A stretch of DNA of 64,000 nucleotides from contig NZ_SMLL01000007.1 of NCBI RefSeq assembly GCF_004681965.1, forward strand, positions 310,001 to 374,000, written 5' to 3'. This DNA is from Ramlibacter rhizophilus. Lineage in GTDB: Bacteria > Pseudomonadota > Gammaproteobacteria > Burkholderiales > Burkholderiaceae_C. Positions 49,099 through 59,782 of this stretch are shown in pieces. The position numbers and the translations under genes were made by a program. Position 1 is the first letter of the stretch. The number at the start of each line of letters is the position of its first letter. The notes under the pieces were generated by a model. It saw nothing but the letters and a program-made list of their open reading frames with translations, made no database searches and had not been told where the DNA came from.

Positions 49099-50025
49099 TC
49101 AGCCCGCACCGGCCGCTTTCCCGTACGTCGCCGCGAAGCGCTGGCGCAGGTACTCCCCCGCCGTGACCGGCGCATGCCGCGGCGCCTCGCCCGCCGGCAC
49201 GCAGGACGGGATGGCGCTCACCAGCGCGTCGGGGTTGGGGTCCAGGAAGAAGGCGATGGAGTAGCGCTCGCGCGCGGGCGGAAGCACCCGGTGCGGCGTG
49301 GAGACGTACACGTCGTTGGACCAGCGCATGAGGCAGTCGCCGATGTTGCACACGAAGGCGCCGGGCAGCGGCGGCACGTCGATCCAGCCGCCGCCGCGGC
49401 GCTGCACCTGCAGGCCGCCCACGCCGTCGGTCGCCAGCAGGGTGACGTTGCCGTAGTCGGTGTGCGTGCCCGCGCCGGCCCGGCCTTGCGGCGCACCGGC
49501 GCCGAACTCGGCCGGGTAGTGCAGCAGGCGCAGCGTGGCCTGCGGCGCGTCGAGCTTGTCGGCGAAGAAATCGGGCGCGAGGCCCAGGTCCATCGCGAAG
49601 CCCTCGTGCAGCCGGCGGCCCACCGCCAGCACGGCGTCGAAGTAGGCCTGCATGCGCCCCTGCCAGCCCTCGATGGGCGGCCACACGTTGGGCGGGCGGC
49701 TGCGTTCGTCGGTCCAGACCAGGTTGAAGGCTTCCTTGAGGTCGGGCGCCGCCTTCTCGTCCAGCGACTCCACGCCCAGCGCCACGTAGCCGCGGTTGTG
49801 CCCGTGGCGGGCGATGGCCAGCGCCTGCTTCCGTGCCGACGGCAGCGCGAACACCTCGCGCGCGGCGTCGAAGGCGTCCTCGATGAGCCCGGGTCCGATG
49901 CCGTGCCCGGTGATGGCGAAAAAGCCCGTGTCGCGGCAGGCGTGGCCGATGGCGGCGGCGACTGTGGCGCGCGCGGGGGTGTCGTCGGAGGACAGGGCGG
50001 CGATGTCGATGAGGGGAATGTCCAT
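49099..50025 (-). CDS. 2-oxoglutarate-Fe(II) oxygenase, isopenicillin N synthase family
   Basis: 308 aa. HTDYGNVTLL supplies two iron ligands (HxD), STPHRVLPP the distal histidine, and RYSIAFFLDP the 2-oxoglutarate-binding RxS. The N-terminal LIDIAALSSD and ACRDTGFFAITGHG are the DIOX_N signature. Family members oxidise amino acids, secondary metabolites or plant hormones; the substrate here is unknown. It stands alone between repeats and the divergent sugar-kinase gene. Confidence 0.9.
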   Translation of the reverse strand: MDIPLIDIAALSSDDTPARATVAAAIGHACRDTGFFAITGHGIGPGLIEDAFDAAREVFALPSARKQALAIARHGHNRGYVALGVESLDEKAAPDLKEAFNLVWTDERSRPPNVWPPIEGWQGRMQAYFDAVLAVGRRLHEGFAMDLGLAPDFFADKLDAPQATLRLLHYPAEFGAGAPQGRAGAGTHTDYGNVTLLATDGVGGLQVQRRGGGWIDVPPLPGAFVCNIGDCLMRWSNDVYVSTPHRVLPPARERYSIAFFLDPNPDALVSAIPSCVPAGEAPRHAPVTAGEYLRQRFAATYGKAAGAG

Positions 50026-50142
50026 GACGCCGACTGTAGGGCCGCGGAAAACGTAACCGCAGCCCAGCGTCTCGTTGCAGTGGCCCCAGCGCCGCGCCCG
50101 CGGCCACTACAGTGGGCCGGACGACCTCGACAGGGAGCCTTC

Positions 50143-51123
50143 ATGCACAGCCGATCGCAGCCCTCCGCGGCGGGGGTGGTGCTGTCCGTGGGCAGCATCA
50201 ACGCCGATTTCCAGTTCCGCGTGGAACGACGGCCCGAGATCAGCGAAACGCTGGTGGGCCACGACTTCGTCCGCCTGGGGGGCGGCAAGGCGGCCAACGT
50301 CGCGCTGCTGGCGGCGCGGCTGGGGCGGGTGGCGCGCCTGTTCGGGCATGTGGGCGACGACGAACTGGCCGAGCAGGCACTGGCGCCGCTGCGGTCGGAG
50401 GGCGTGGACCTCGCCGGCGTGCGCCGCGTGCCCGGCCAGGCCACGGGCGTGGCCATGATCACCGTGCCGCCGGACGGTGCCAAGGGGATCGTGCTGTCGC
50501 TCAACGCCAATGACGCGGTGTGGAACGAGGCGGATCGCGAGACGCTGTCGCACGCCATCGCCGCGGCCCCGGCGCACTCGGTGCTGGTGGCCGACGGCGA
50601 GATGGACGCCGACGGCCTGCAGCTGGCGCTGTCCAAGGCGCGGGCCGCGGGCATTCGCACCGTGCTGGACCCCTCGCCCGCCGAACGCATCGACGACCGT
50701 GCGCTGGCCCTGGCCGACTACGTGGTTCCCAACCCCGGCGAGGCCGGCAGGCTCACGGACGTCGAGGTCGAGGGCGTGGACAGCGCCATCGCTGCCGGCC
50801 GCCGCCTGCTCGCGCGCGGCGCGGGCGCGGCCTGCATGAAGCTGTCCGACGGGGGCTGCGTGCTGGTGCGAGGCGAGGGCGTCACCTGCATCGAGCCGCT
50901 GGGCGTGGAGGTGGTGGATACCACCGGCGCGGGCGACGCCTTCGCCGGCGGCCTGGCCGTGGGCCTGGCGCGGGGCGAGACCGAGGCCGACGCGCTGCGC
51001 CTGGCCGTGGCCGCCTCGCAGTGCGCCGTCACCGGCTACGGCTCGCAGCCCGCCTATCCCCGCTGGGACGCCCTCGTGGCACTCGCCCGCCGGCTCACGC
51101 TTGGCCCGCATGTGGAACGCTGA
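50143..51123 (+). CDS. PfkB family carbohydrate kinase (ribokinase-like)
   Basis: 326 aa. The N-terminal GSINADFQFRVERRPEISET and GGGKAANVALLAARLG, with the C-terminal VVDTTGAGDAFAGGLAVGLA (catalytic aspartate and anion hole), are the two PfkB signatures, closest in layout to ribokinase. It phosphorylates a sugar or nucleoside. Its 3' end overlaps the GH65 start by 14 bp, so the two are made together; that sets a role in disaccharide or glycoside metabolism. Confidence 0.9.
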   Translation: MHSRSQPSAAGVVLSVGSINADFQFRVERRPEISETLVGHDFVRLGGGKAANVALLAARLGRVARLFGHVGDDELAEQALAPLRSEGVDLAGVRRVPGQATGVAMITVPPDGAKGIVLSLNANDAVWNEADRETLSHAIAAAPAHSVLVADGEMDADGLQLALSKARAAGIRTVLDPSPAERIDDRALALADYVVPNPGEAGRLTDVEVEGVDSAIAAGRRLLARGAGAACMKLSDGGCVLVRGEGVTCIEPLGVEVVDTTGAGDAFAGGLAVGLARGETEADALRLAVAASQCAVTGYGSQPAYPRWDALVALARRLTLGPHVER

Positions 51124-53521
51124 GGACAAGGCGTCCGCCGGCTCGGCCTGGCAGCTCGCCTACGAGCAATTCGACCCCGATGACGAGGGGCGTCGCGAAG
51201 CCCTGCTCGCCCTGGGCAACGGCATGCTGGTGCTGCGCGCCGCGACGGTCCACGCCGCGCAGCAGGGGCCGCACTATCCCGGCACCTACCGCGCCGGCTG
51301 CTACGAACGGCTGCGCGGGCAGGTGGGGGGCGAGCCCGACGAGACCGACACCCTCGTCAACCTGCCCAACCCCCTGCGCATCGACCTGCGGCTTCCCGGC
51401 GAGCGCGAGTGCTTCCGCCTGGCCGACGCGCAATTGCTCGCCTACCGGCACGAGCTGGACCTGCGGGCCGGCACCTCCCGCCGCAGCTTCACCTGGCGTG
51501 ACACTCGCGGCCGCACGACGCGCGCCGTGGAGCACCGGCTGGTGAGCATGGCGCGGCCGCAGCTCGTTTCCGTGCGGCTGGAGCTCACGGCGCTCGACTG
51601 GGAGGGGCCCGTCGAACTGTGCGCCTGGCTCGACGGCGAGGTGGTCAACGACAACGTCGCGCGCTATGCGGACTACCCGCACGAGCACCTGCACGGGCAC
51701 CGTACCGAGCTGCTCGGTGCGGGCGAGGTGGCCTTGCAGGCCCGCACGCGGGGCAGCGGCGTCGCGCTCGCGCTGGTGCAGCGCACGCGCGCGGAGGGCC
51801 CGGCGGAGGGCGAGCCGCAGGTGGAGCGCACGCCGCGGCGCATCGCCACGCGGCTCGTCCTCGCACTGCACGCCCAGGCGACGCGGGCGGTGGAAAAGCA
51901 GGTGGCCGTGTGCACCTCGCTCGACCCGGGCGCCGGGCAGCCCTTGGCCGCCGCGCGCGCGCTGCTCGCGGGCGCGCCGGACCATGCCGGCCTGCTGGCC
52001 GAACACGCCGAGGGCTGGAAGCGCCTCTGGGAGCGTGCCGGGCTCGAAGTGGCCGACCCCTCGACCGGCCCGCCCGCGCACCTGCACCTGTTCCACCTGC
52101 TGCAGACCGCCTCGCCCTGCTCGGTCCCGCTGGACGCCGGCATCCCCGCGCGCGGCTGGCACGGCGAGGCCTACCACGGCCACATCTTCTGGGACGAGGC
52201 CTTCGTGCTGCCCTTCCTGGGCTTTCGCTTTCCCGAGGTCTCGCGCGCCTGCCTCATGTACCGCTGGCGGCGCCTGGACGCGGCGCGCGCGCGCGCGCGC
52301 CGCGCCGGCCTGGCCGGGGCCATGTTCCCCTGGCGCAGCGCGCGCGACGGCCACGAGGTCACGCCGCGCTTCCAGAAGAACATGATCAGCGGCGACTGGA
52401 TGCGTGACCACACGCACCTGCAGCGGCACGTGGGCGCGGCCGTGGCCTGGAGCACCTGGCAGTACGGCCTGGCCAGCGGCGACCTCGCTTTCCTCGCGCG
52501 CGAGGGCGGCGAGATGATCCTGGAGATCGCCCGCTTCTGGGCCAGCCTGGCCCGGCTGGAGCCGGCGAGCGGCCGCTACGGGATCCGCGGCGTCATCGGC
52601 CCGGACGAATTCCACAACAGCTATCCCGGCCGCGCGGAGCCCGGCCTGGACAACAACGCCTACACCAATGTCATGGCGGTGTGGACCCTCTGCTGCGCCT
52701 TCGAGCTGCTGGAGCGGCTGCCGCCCGAGGCCGGCGCCGCGTTGCGCGAACGCCTGCGGCTGGAGGATGCCGAGCTGGCGCACTGGGACACGGTGTCGCG
52801 CCGCATGGTCGTGCCTTTCTTCGGCGACAAGCTCATCGCGCAGTACGAGGGCTTCGAGCGCCTCGCCGAGTTCGACGCCGAGCTCTTGCCGCCCGAACTG
52901 CGCGACCAGCGCCTGGACTGGGCGCTGCACGCCATCGGCCGCAGCACCGACGCCTACCAGGTCACCAAGCAGGCCGACGCGCTCACGCTCTTCTACCTGC
53001 TCTCGGAGGACCTGGTCGCCGGCCTGCTCGCCCGCCTGGGCTACGCCTTCGACCGGGGGGCGCTGCTGCGCACCGCGCGCTACTACATGCCCCGCACCAC
53101 CCACCGCTCCAGCCTCTCGCGCGTGGTCTATGCCGGCGCGCTGGCGCAGGTGGCGCCCGAGGAATCCTGGGACCTGTTCCAGCATGCGCTGCGCACCGAC
53201 CTGGAGACGCTCAAGGGCGAGAGCGTGGCCGAGGGCATCCACCTGGCCGCCATGGGCGGAACGCTGGACACGCTGCAGCGTCGCTACCTGGGCGTCAGCT
53301 GCGACTGGGACGGCCTGTGCCTGCACCCGGCGCTGCCGCCGCAGCTGGGGCCCGTGCGCCTGACGCTGTCCTTCCGGGGGCAGCGGCTGCAGGTGGAAAG
53401 CGAGGGGGGCGCGGTGCGCGTGCGATCGGATGCGGGCAACCGCGCGGGCGTGCCGCTGCGGCATGCGCAGGGGCGGCTCATGCTGGGGCCGGGGCAGGTG
53501 TTCGAGTTGGCGGCAGCCTAA
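51110..53521 (+). CDS. glycoside hydrolase family 65 enzyme (likely disaccharide phosphorylase)
   Basis: 803 aa. The catalytic glutamate is residue 500, in GVIGPDEFHNSYPG, the GH65 signature. The N-terminal beta-sandwich, AWLDGEVVNDN and the catalytic-barrel motifs GHIFWDEAFVLPFL and RFQKNMISGDWM match trehalose/maltose/kojibiose phosphorylases. It probably splits an alpha-glucoside with phosphate, giving beta-glucose 1-phosphate. The usual partner, beta-phosphoglucomutase, is absent; a PfkB kinase takes its place in the operon. The TTG at 51101 is an alternative start. Confidence 0.9.
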   Translation: MWNAEDKASAGSAWQLAYEQFDPDDEGRREALLALGNGMLVLRAATVHAAQQGPHYPGTYRAGCYERLRGQVGGEPDETDTLVNLPNPLRIDLRLPGERECFRLADAQLLAYRHELDLRAGTSRRSFTWRDTRGRTTRAVEHRLVSMARPQLVSVRLELTALDWEGPVELCAWLDGEVVNDNVARYADYPHEHLHGHRTELLGAGEVALQARTRGSGVALALVQRTRAEGPAEGEPQVERTPRRIATRLVLALHAQATRAVEKQVAVCTSLDPGAGQPLAAARALLAGAPDHAGLLAEHAEGWKRLWERAGLEVADPSTGPPAHLHLFHLLQTASPCSVPLDAGIPARGWHGEAYHGHIFWDEAFVLPFLGFRFPEVSRACLMYRWRRLDAARARARRAGLAGAMFPWRSARDGHEVTPRFQKNMISGDWMRDHTHLQRHVGAAVAWSTWQYGLASGDLAFLAREGGEMILEIARFWASLARLEPASGRYGIRGVIGPDEFHNSYPGRAEPGLDNNAYTNVMAVWTLCCAFELLERLPPEAGAALRERLRLEDAELAHWDTVSRRMVVPFFGDKLIAQYEGFERLAEFDAELLPPELRDQRLDWALHAIGRSTDAYQVTKQADALTLFYLLSEDLVAGLLARLGYAFDRGALLRTARYYMPRTTHRSSLSRVVYAGALAQVAPEESWDLFQHALRTDLETLKGESVAEGIHLAAMGGTLDTLQRRYLGVSCDWDGLCLHPALPPQLGPVRLTLSFRGQRLQVESEGGAVRVRSDAGNRAGVPLRHAQGRLMLGPGQVFELAAA

Positions 53522-53548
53522 ACGACAAGCTTGGCGGACGTACAGACA

Positions 53549-53670
53549 CCGTTCGGGCTGAGCTTGTCGAAGCCTCTGCGCGCTCGCAGCCCTTCGACAA
53601 GCTCAGGGCGAACGGCTGGTACGGGGGCGAACGGGCGCACCACCCGTTCGGGCTGAGCCTGTCGAAGCCC
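53549..53670. repeat. REP-like palindromes, three arms
   Basis: Arms at 53549-53574 (CCGTTCGGGCTGAGCTTGTC...), 53590-53615 (CCCTTCGACAAGCTCAGGGC...) and 53644-53670 (CCGTTCGGGCTGAGCCTGTC...). The first two pair with each other except for the GGG/GGG bubble; the third is an unpaired extra copy. Confidence 0.88.
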
Positions 53671-53685
53671 GGGCCCCCGGAACTG

Positions 53686-53958
53686 CTACCCCCTGCGCCG
53701 CAGCGTCTCCTGCGCGATGTGCGGGGGCAGCCGCTGCAGCAGCCAGCGCACCGCGAGGGGCACCAGCACCAGGTCGTCCACCACGCCGATGAAGGGCAGC
53801 ACGTCGGGAATCAGGTCGGCCGGGGACAGCAGGTACAGCGCGATGCCGAGCGCGCCCAGCTTGAGCCAGCCCGGCGCGTCGGGGTGGCGCAGCGCGAACC
53901 ACAGCTGGCGCGCGTCGCCGCGCACCAGGGTCCAGAGCAGGGAGAAGCGTTTCAACAT
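53686..53958 (-). CDS. DUF1232 (YkvA-type) membrane protein, 90 aa
   Basis: MLKRFSLLWTLVRGDARQLW, then YLLSPADLIPDVLPFIGVVD, the DUF1232 signature, and a terminal helical stretch (RWLLQRLPPHIAQETLRR). Small membrane-associated protein of unknown function. ATG 53958 is chosen; the open frame upstream overlaps the divergent ligase start. Confidence 0.85.
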   Translation of the reverse strand: MLKRFSLLWTLVRGDARQLWFALRHPDAPGWLKLGALGIALYLLSPADLIPDVLPFIGVVDDLVLVPLAVRWLLQRLPPHIAQETLRRRG

Positions 53959-54089
53959 GGGAGCAGGATTCCTTTCTGCGAGCCGACCACAGTGGGGTGC
54001 CGTGGCGTCCGTTGCAAGGGTCGACGCGTAACAGCCTGTGCGCCGGCCGGCCGCGTGCGTGACAGCCGGTCCGTGCGCGCCGCGCCAGA

Positions 54090-55834
54090 ATGGCACTGCC
54101 GCCCACCACCGACATGCCCATGCCTTCGCCGGTTCCTTCCCCCTCGCCGGAAACCCGCCACCTGCCGCACTGGCCGCCGGGCCAGTCGCAGCACCTGACG
54201 CTGCCCGAGACGCACCTGTTCCACGCCGCCGAGGTCTCCGCGGCGCGCTTTCCGCACAAGCCCTTCATCGTCTTCTACGACCAGGTCCTCAGCTTTTCGC
54301 AGTTCAAGGCCCAGGCCGAGGCCATCGCCGGCTGGCTGCAGCACGACGGCGGCGTGCGCCCCGGCGACCGCGTGCTGCTGGACATGCAGAACAGCCCGCA
54401 GTGGGTGCTGGCCTACTACGGCATCCTGCGCGCCGACGCGGTCGTGGTGCCCGTCAACCCCATGAACAAGCGCGAGGAGCTGCGGCACTACATGCAGGAC
54501 GCCGGTGCCCGCGTGGCCTTCGTCGCCCAGGACCTGCTCGGCGAGATGCAGCCGCTCCTGGGCGAAGGCCTGGATCACCTCGTCGTCGCCACCTACTCGG
54601 ACTACCTCGGCCCCACGAGCGAGCTGCCCGTGCCGCCCCTGGTTTCCGCGCCGCGCGAGCCCCTGCCCGCGGCCGCCGGCCTGGTCGCCTGGGCCCACGT
54701 GCTGGCCGCCGCGCGGACGCCCCAGCCCATGCGCGCCGGCCCCGGCGACCTGGCGGTCATGCCCTACACCTCCGGCACCACCGGCAAGCCCAAGGGCTGC
54801 ATGCACACGCACCGCAGCGTGCTCAGCACGGCGGTGGGCGGCGTGCAGTGGTTCGGCCGGACGCAGGACTGGGTCATGCTGGCCACGCTGCCCTTCTTCC
54901 ACGTCACCGGCATGTCCGGCAGCATGAACGGCCCGCTCTACGCCGGCGGCACCCTCGTGCTGCTGCCCCGATGGGACCGCGAGGCCGCGGCGCGCTGCAT
55001 CGAGCGCCACCGCGTCACCACCTGGCAGGCGATCTCCACCATGGTGATCGACTTCGTCGCCAACCCCGCCATCGGCCAGCACGACCTGTCCTCGCTGGTG
55101 TGCATCCGTGGCGGCGGCGCGGCCATGCCGCAGGCCGTGGCCGAGAAGCTCAAGGCGCTCACCGGGCTGGACTTCGTCGAGGGCTACGGCATGTCCGAGA
55201 CCATGGCCGCCACGCACATCAACCCCACGCACCGCCCCAAGCCGCAGTGCCTGGGCATCCCGGTGTACGACGTCGATGCGCGCCTGGTCGATCCCGAGAC
55301 CTTGGCCGGCGTCGCGCCCGGCGAGGTCGGCGAGATCGTGGTGAACGCGCCGCAGGTCATGCAGGGCTACTGGCGCAACGAAGCGGCCACGCGCGAGGCC
55401 TTCATCGACATCGAGGGTCGCCCCTTCCTGCGCACCGGCGACCTCGCGCGGGTGGACGAGGACGGCTACTTCTTCATGGCCGACCGCCTGAAGCGCATGA
55501 TCAACGCCAGCGGCTTCAAGGTCTGGCCGGCGGAGGTGGAGGCGCTCATGTACCACCACCCGGCCATCCAGGAGGCCTGCGTCATCGCCGCGCGCGACGC
55601 GCGGCGGGGCGAGACCGTCAAGGCGCTGGTGGTGCTCAAGCCCGGCCTGGCCGATGCGCCCGACGCCGCTGCCGTCAGCGCCTGGTGCCACGAGCGTATG
55701 GCCGCCTACAAGGTGCCGCGCGTCGTGGAGTTCGTGCCCGCGCTGCCGCGCAGCGGCAGCGGCAAGGTCATGTGGCGCGAGCTGCAGGAGCAGCAGGACG
55801 CGCGCGATGCCGCCGCCGCGAAGGAGCCGCCGCG

Positions 55835-55838
<4 letters not shown>
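54090..55838 (+). CDS. AMP-dependent acyl-CoA synthetase (fatty-acid type)
   Basis: 582 aa from ATG 54090 (54114 also possible). Motifs: YTSGTTGKPKGCMHTH (P-loop), VEGYGMSETMAATHI, FLRTGDLARVDEDGYFFMAD and MINASGFKVWPAEVE, with a C-terminal lysine in SGSGKVMWRE. These fit long-chain acyl-CoA ligases. It activates a carboxylate with ATP and CoA. It overlaps a second ligase as ATGA, so the two are coupled. Confidence 0.92.
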
Positions 55839-57385
<1,547 letters not shown>

Positions 57386-57388
57386 CGA

Positions 57389-57467
57389 GGCCCTTCGACA
57401 GGCTCAGGGCGAACGGTGGGTGGGGCGGTGCGAGCACCCTCCGTTCGGGCTGAGCCTGTCGAAGCCC
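57389..57467. repeat. REP-like palindrome
   Basis: Arms 57389-57416 (GGCCCTTCGACAGGCTCAGG...) and 57441-57467 (CCGTTCGGGCTGAGCCTGTC...), paired except for the symmetric GGG/GGG bubble, with a 24-nt loop. Between the convergent ligase and ynjD, where it may stop transcription. Confidence 0.9.
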
Positions 57468-57485
57468 AGCGCGCGCCCAGCCCTT

Positions 57486-58115
57486 TCACCGCTCGCCCAG
57501 CCGCGTCACCCGCCCCCCATCGGCCACGTCCTGCAGATCGTGCGTGACCAGCAGCGCCGGCACGCCGTGCGCGCGCAAAGTGCCGAACACCAGCTCCCGC
57601 ATGCGCCCGCGCAAGGCCGCGTCCAGGCGGGCGAAGGGCTCGTCCAGCAGCAGCGCGCGCGGTCGCGCCAGCAGCGCGCGGGCCAGCGCCACGCGGGCGC
57701 GCTGGCCGCCCGACAGCGTGGCCGGATCGGCCGATTCGTACCCGTCCAGTTCGACTTCCCCGAGCGCCTGACGCACCGCCGCCTCGCGTCCGGCGCGCGG
57801 GCCGGCGGGCACGGCAAAGAGCAGGTTCTCCCGCACCGTCATGTGCGCGAACAGCAGGTCGTCCTGGAACAGGATGCCGATGCCCCGGCGCCGCGTGGGC
57901 AGTCCGTCCACGCGCTCGCCGTCCAGGTGGATGCTGCCCTCGAAGCGCACGGCCTCGGGCGCGGTGCCGCACACCACGGCGAGCAGGCTGGACTTGCCGC
58001 AGCCGCTCGGGCCCATGAGCGTGTGCACGGCGCCCGGCGGCACCTCGATGGCGAGCCCCGCCATCAGCGGCTGGCCGGCGACCGTGAGCGATCGGACCTC
58101 CACCCGCAGGCTCAT
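57486..58115 (-). CDS. ynjD: ABC transporter ATP-binding protein YnjD
   Basis: 209 aa. Walker A GPSGCGKSS at residues 35-43, signature LSGGQRARVALARALL, Walker B ALLLDEPFARLD, and LVTHD. The length and the operon (binding protein, fused two-domain permease, short ATPase) match YnjBCD of E. coli. The start overlaps the permease stop (ATGA). Confidence 0.85.
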   Translation of the reverse strand: MSLRVEVRSLTVAGQPLMAGLAIEVPPGAVHTLMGPSGCGKSSLLAVVCGTAPEAVRFEGSIHLDGERVDGLPTRRRGIGILFQDDLLFAHMTVRENLLFAVPAGPRAGREAAVRQALGEVELDGYESADPATLSGGQRARVALARALLARPRALLLDEPFARLDAALRGRMRELVFGTLRAHGVPALLVTHDLQDVADGGRVTRLGER

Positions 58116-59782
58116 GGCGCGGCACCTCGCAGGGGGGGCACCGGCGCGAAGCGGCGCGGCCGCCCCAGTGCCGCCGCCAGTGCGAAGACCCCCGCCGGCA
58201 GCAGCCACTGCAGCCAGGCATAGGCGGCCAGCAGCGAGCGCTGGCCGCCGCTGGCCAGGGCCACGGCTTCGGTGGTCACGGTGGCGAAGCGGCCCGCGCC
58301 GACGAAGAGCGTGGGCAGGTACTGCGCGATGCTCACCGCGAAGCCCACCGCGAAGGCAGCCGCGAGCGCAGCGCGCAGCAGCGGCCACTTGACGCGCAGC
58401 AGGAAGGCCGCGTGGCTTCGGCCCAGGCTGGCCGCGAGCTGCGCATGGCGCGCATCGAAGCCCTGGTAGGCCGGGCTGAGCGCGATCAGCACATAGGGCA
58501 GCGCCGCCAGCGCGTGCGCCAGCCACAGCCCCGCCCAGCGCGCCTCCAGCCCCCAGGCCAGCGAGAGCCGGTGCAGCCCGATCACCCACACGATGGCCGG
58601 CAGCAGCAGCGGCAGGTAGGCCAGGCGCCGCAGGGCCGCGTCCCAGCGCGGCGGCGCCGCTTCCAGCCAGGCCATGGACCAGGCGAGGGCGGCCGCTGCG
58701 GCTGCCAGCGCCAGGCCCAGCGAGGTCCAGAGCGTGCCGGCGCTGGCGGCCACGGACTGCCAGCCGGACGCCCTCAGCGTGCGCGGCCAGACGTCCGGGA
58801 AGGGCCACACGCCCGCGACGCTGCCCACGGCCAGGACGGCGAGCACGGCCAGGTACGCGACCGGCAGGGCCAGCACGGCCAGCCAGCCCGCGGCGGCGCC
58901 GGCATCGCGCCCGCCGCGTTCGCCATCGACCCGCCGGCGGCCGCGCGCCAGCACCGGCCGCAGCGGGCGGGGCAGCAGCGCCAGCAGGGCCACGCAGCCG
59001 GCCAGCAGCCAGGCCAGCGCGGCGCCGCGTGCGTTGGCCGCCGGGTCCGCGTCGCGCAGCCACTCCCAGGCCAGCACCGCCGCCGTGGGCGGGGCCGTGG
59101 GGCCGATGACCAGGGCCATGTCCACCACCGTGAGGCTGTAGGCCAGCACGGCCGCGAGCGGCGCGCCCAGGCGCGGCCACAGCTGCGGCCAGACCACGCG
59201 CCACCAGGCCCGCGAGCGACCGTAGCCCCAGGTCTGCGCGAGCTGCAGTTCGCGCGCCCAGCGCGCGCCGGCATCGGGCCGCTGCAGCTGGGCCACCGCC
59301 ACCCACAGCAGGAAGGGCACTTCCTTGCCCACCAGGGCCAGCACCAGCGCCAGGCCCCAGGGGTCCTGGGTGGTGCTCCAGGGCGGCGGCAGCGCAAAGC
59401 CCGTCGCCCAGGGCGACAGCGCGCGCAGGATCCAGCCGCTGGGCGCGATGAGGAAGGCCACGCCGATCGCGAAGGCCGCGTGCGGCGTGGCCAGCAGCGG
59501 CGCCAGCATGCGCGTGAGCAGGCCCCAGGGCCGGGCGGCGAAGCCGAGCGAGAGCAGCCAGGCCGTCGCCAGCAGCGACAGGGCGGTGGCCGCCAGCCCG
59601 GTGAAGAGCGACAGCCCCAGGGCGCGCGGCAGCTGCGGCGCCTGCGCCAGGGACAGCCAGGCCGCGGGCGCCAGCCCCGCGCCGACCGCCGACAGCGCCG
59701 TCCAGCCCAGCGGCAGCACGACCAGAGCGGCCAGCACGAGGGCCAGCGGGCGGTGCCCCGGGGCCGCCGCCGCAGCGTTCAC
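58112..59782 (-). CDS. ynjC: ABC transporter permease YnjC (two fused permease halves)
   Basis: 556 aa from GTG 59782, overlapping the binding-protein stop. Two similar six-span halves lie in tandem, one with ATPHAAFAIGVAFLIAPSGW and ELQLAQTWGYGRSRAWWRVV, the other with LPLLLPAIVWVIGLHRLSLA and AQLAASLGRSHAAFLLRVKW, where each second segment is the coupling loop. Fused permeases of this kind are seen in YnjC and thiamine-type ThiP. Substrate unknown. Confidence 0.87.
   Translation of the reverse strand: MNAAAAAPGHRPLALVLAALVVLPLGWTALSAVGAGLAPAAWLSLAQAPQLPRALGLSLFTGLAATALSLLATAWLLSLGFAARPWGLLTRMLAPLLATPHAAFAIGVAFLIAPSGWILRALSPWATGFALPPPWSTTQDPWGLALVLALVGKEVPFLLWVAVAQLQRPDAGARWARELQLAQTWGYGRSRAWWRVVWPQLWPRLGAPLAAVLAYSLTVVDMALVIGPTAPPTAAVLAWEWLRDADPAANARGAALAWLLAGCVALLALLPRPLRPVLARGRRRVDGERGGRDAGAAAGWLAVLALPVAYLAVLAVLAVGSVAGVWPFPDVWPRTLRASGWQSVAASAGTLWTSLGLALAAAAAALAWSMAWLEAAPPRWDAALRRLAYLPLLLPAIVWVIGLHRLSLAWGLEARWAGLWLAHALAALPYVLIALSPAYQGFDARHAQLAASLGRSHAAFLLRVKWPLLRAALAAAFAVGFAVSIAQYLPTLFVGAGRFATVTTEAVALASGGQRSLLAAYAWLQWLLPAGVFALAAALGRPRRFAPVPPLRGAAP

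Noticed and set aside
48901..50142. Long upstream extension of the PfkB frame
   Set aside because: It runs through REP-like repeats and antisense to the 2OG oxygenase; the ATG at 50143 has a good ribosome-binding site.
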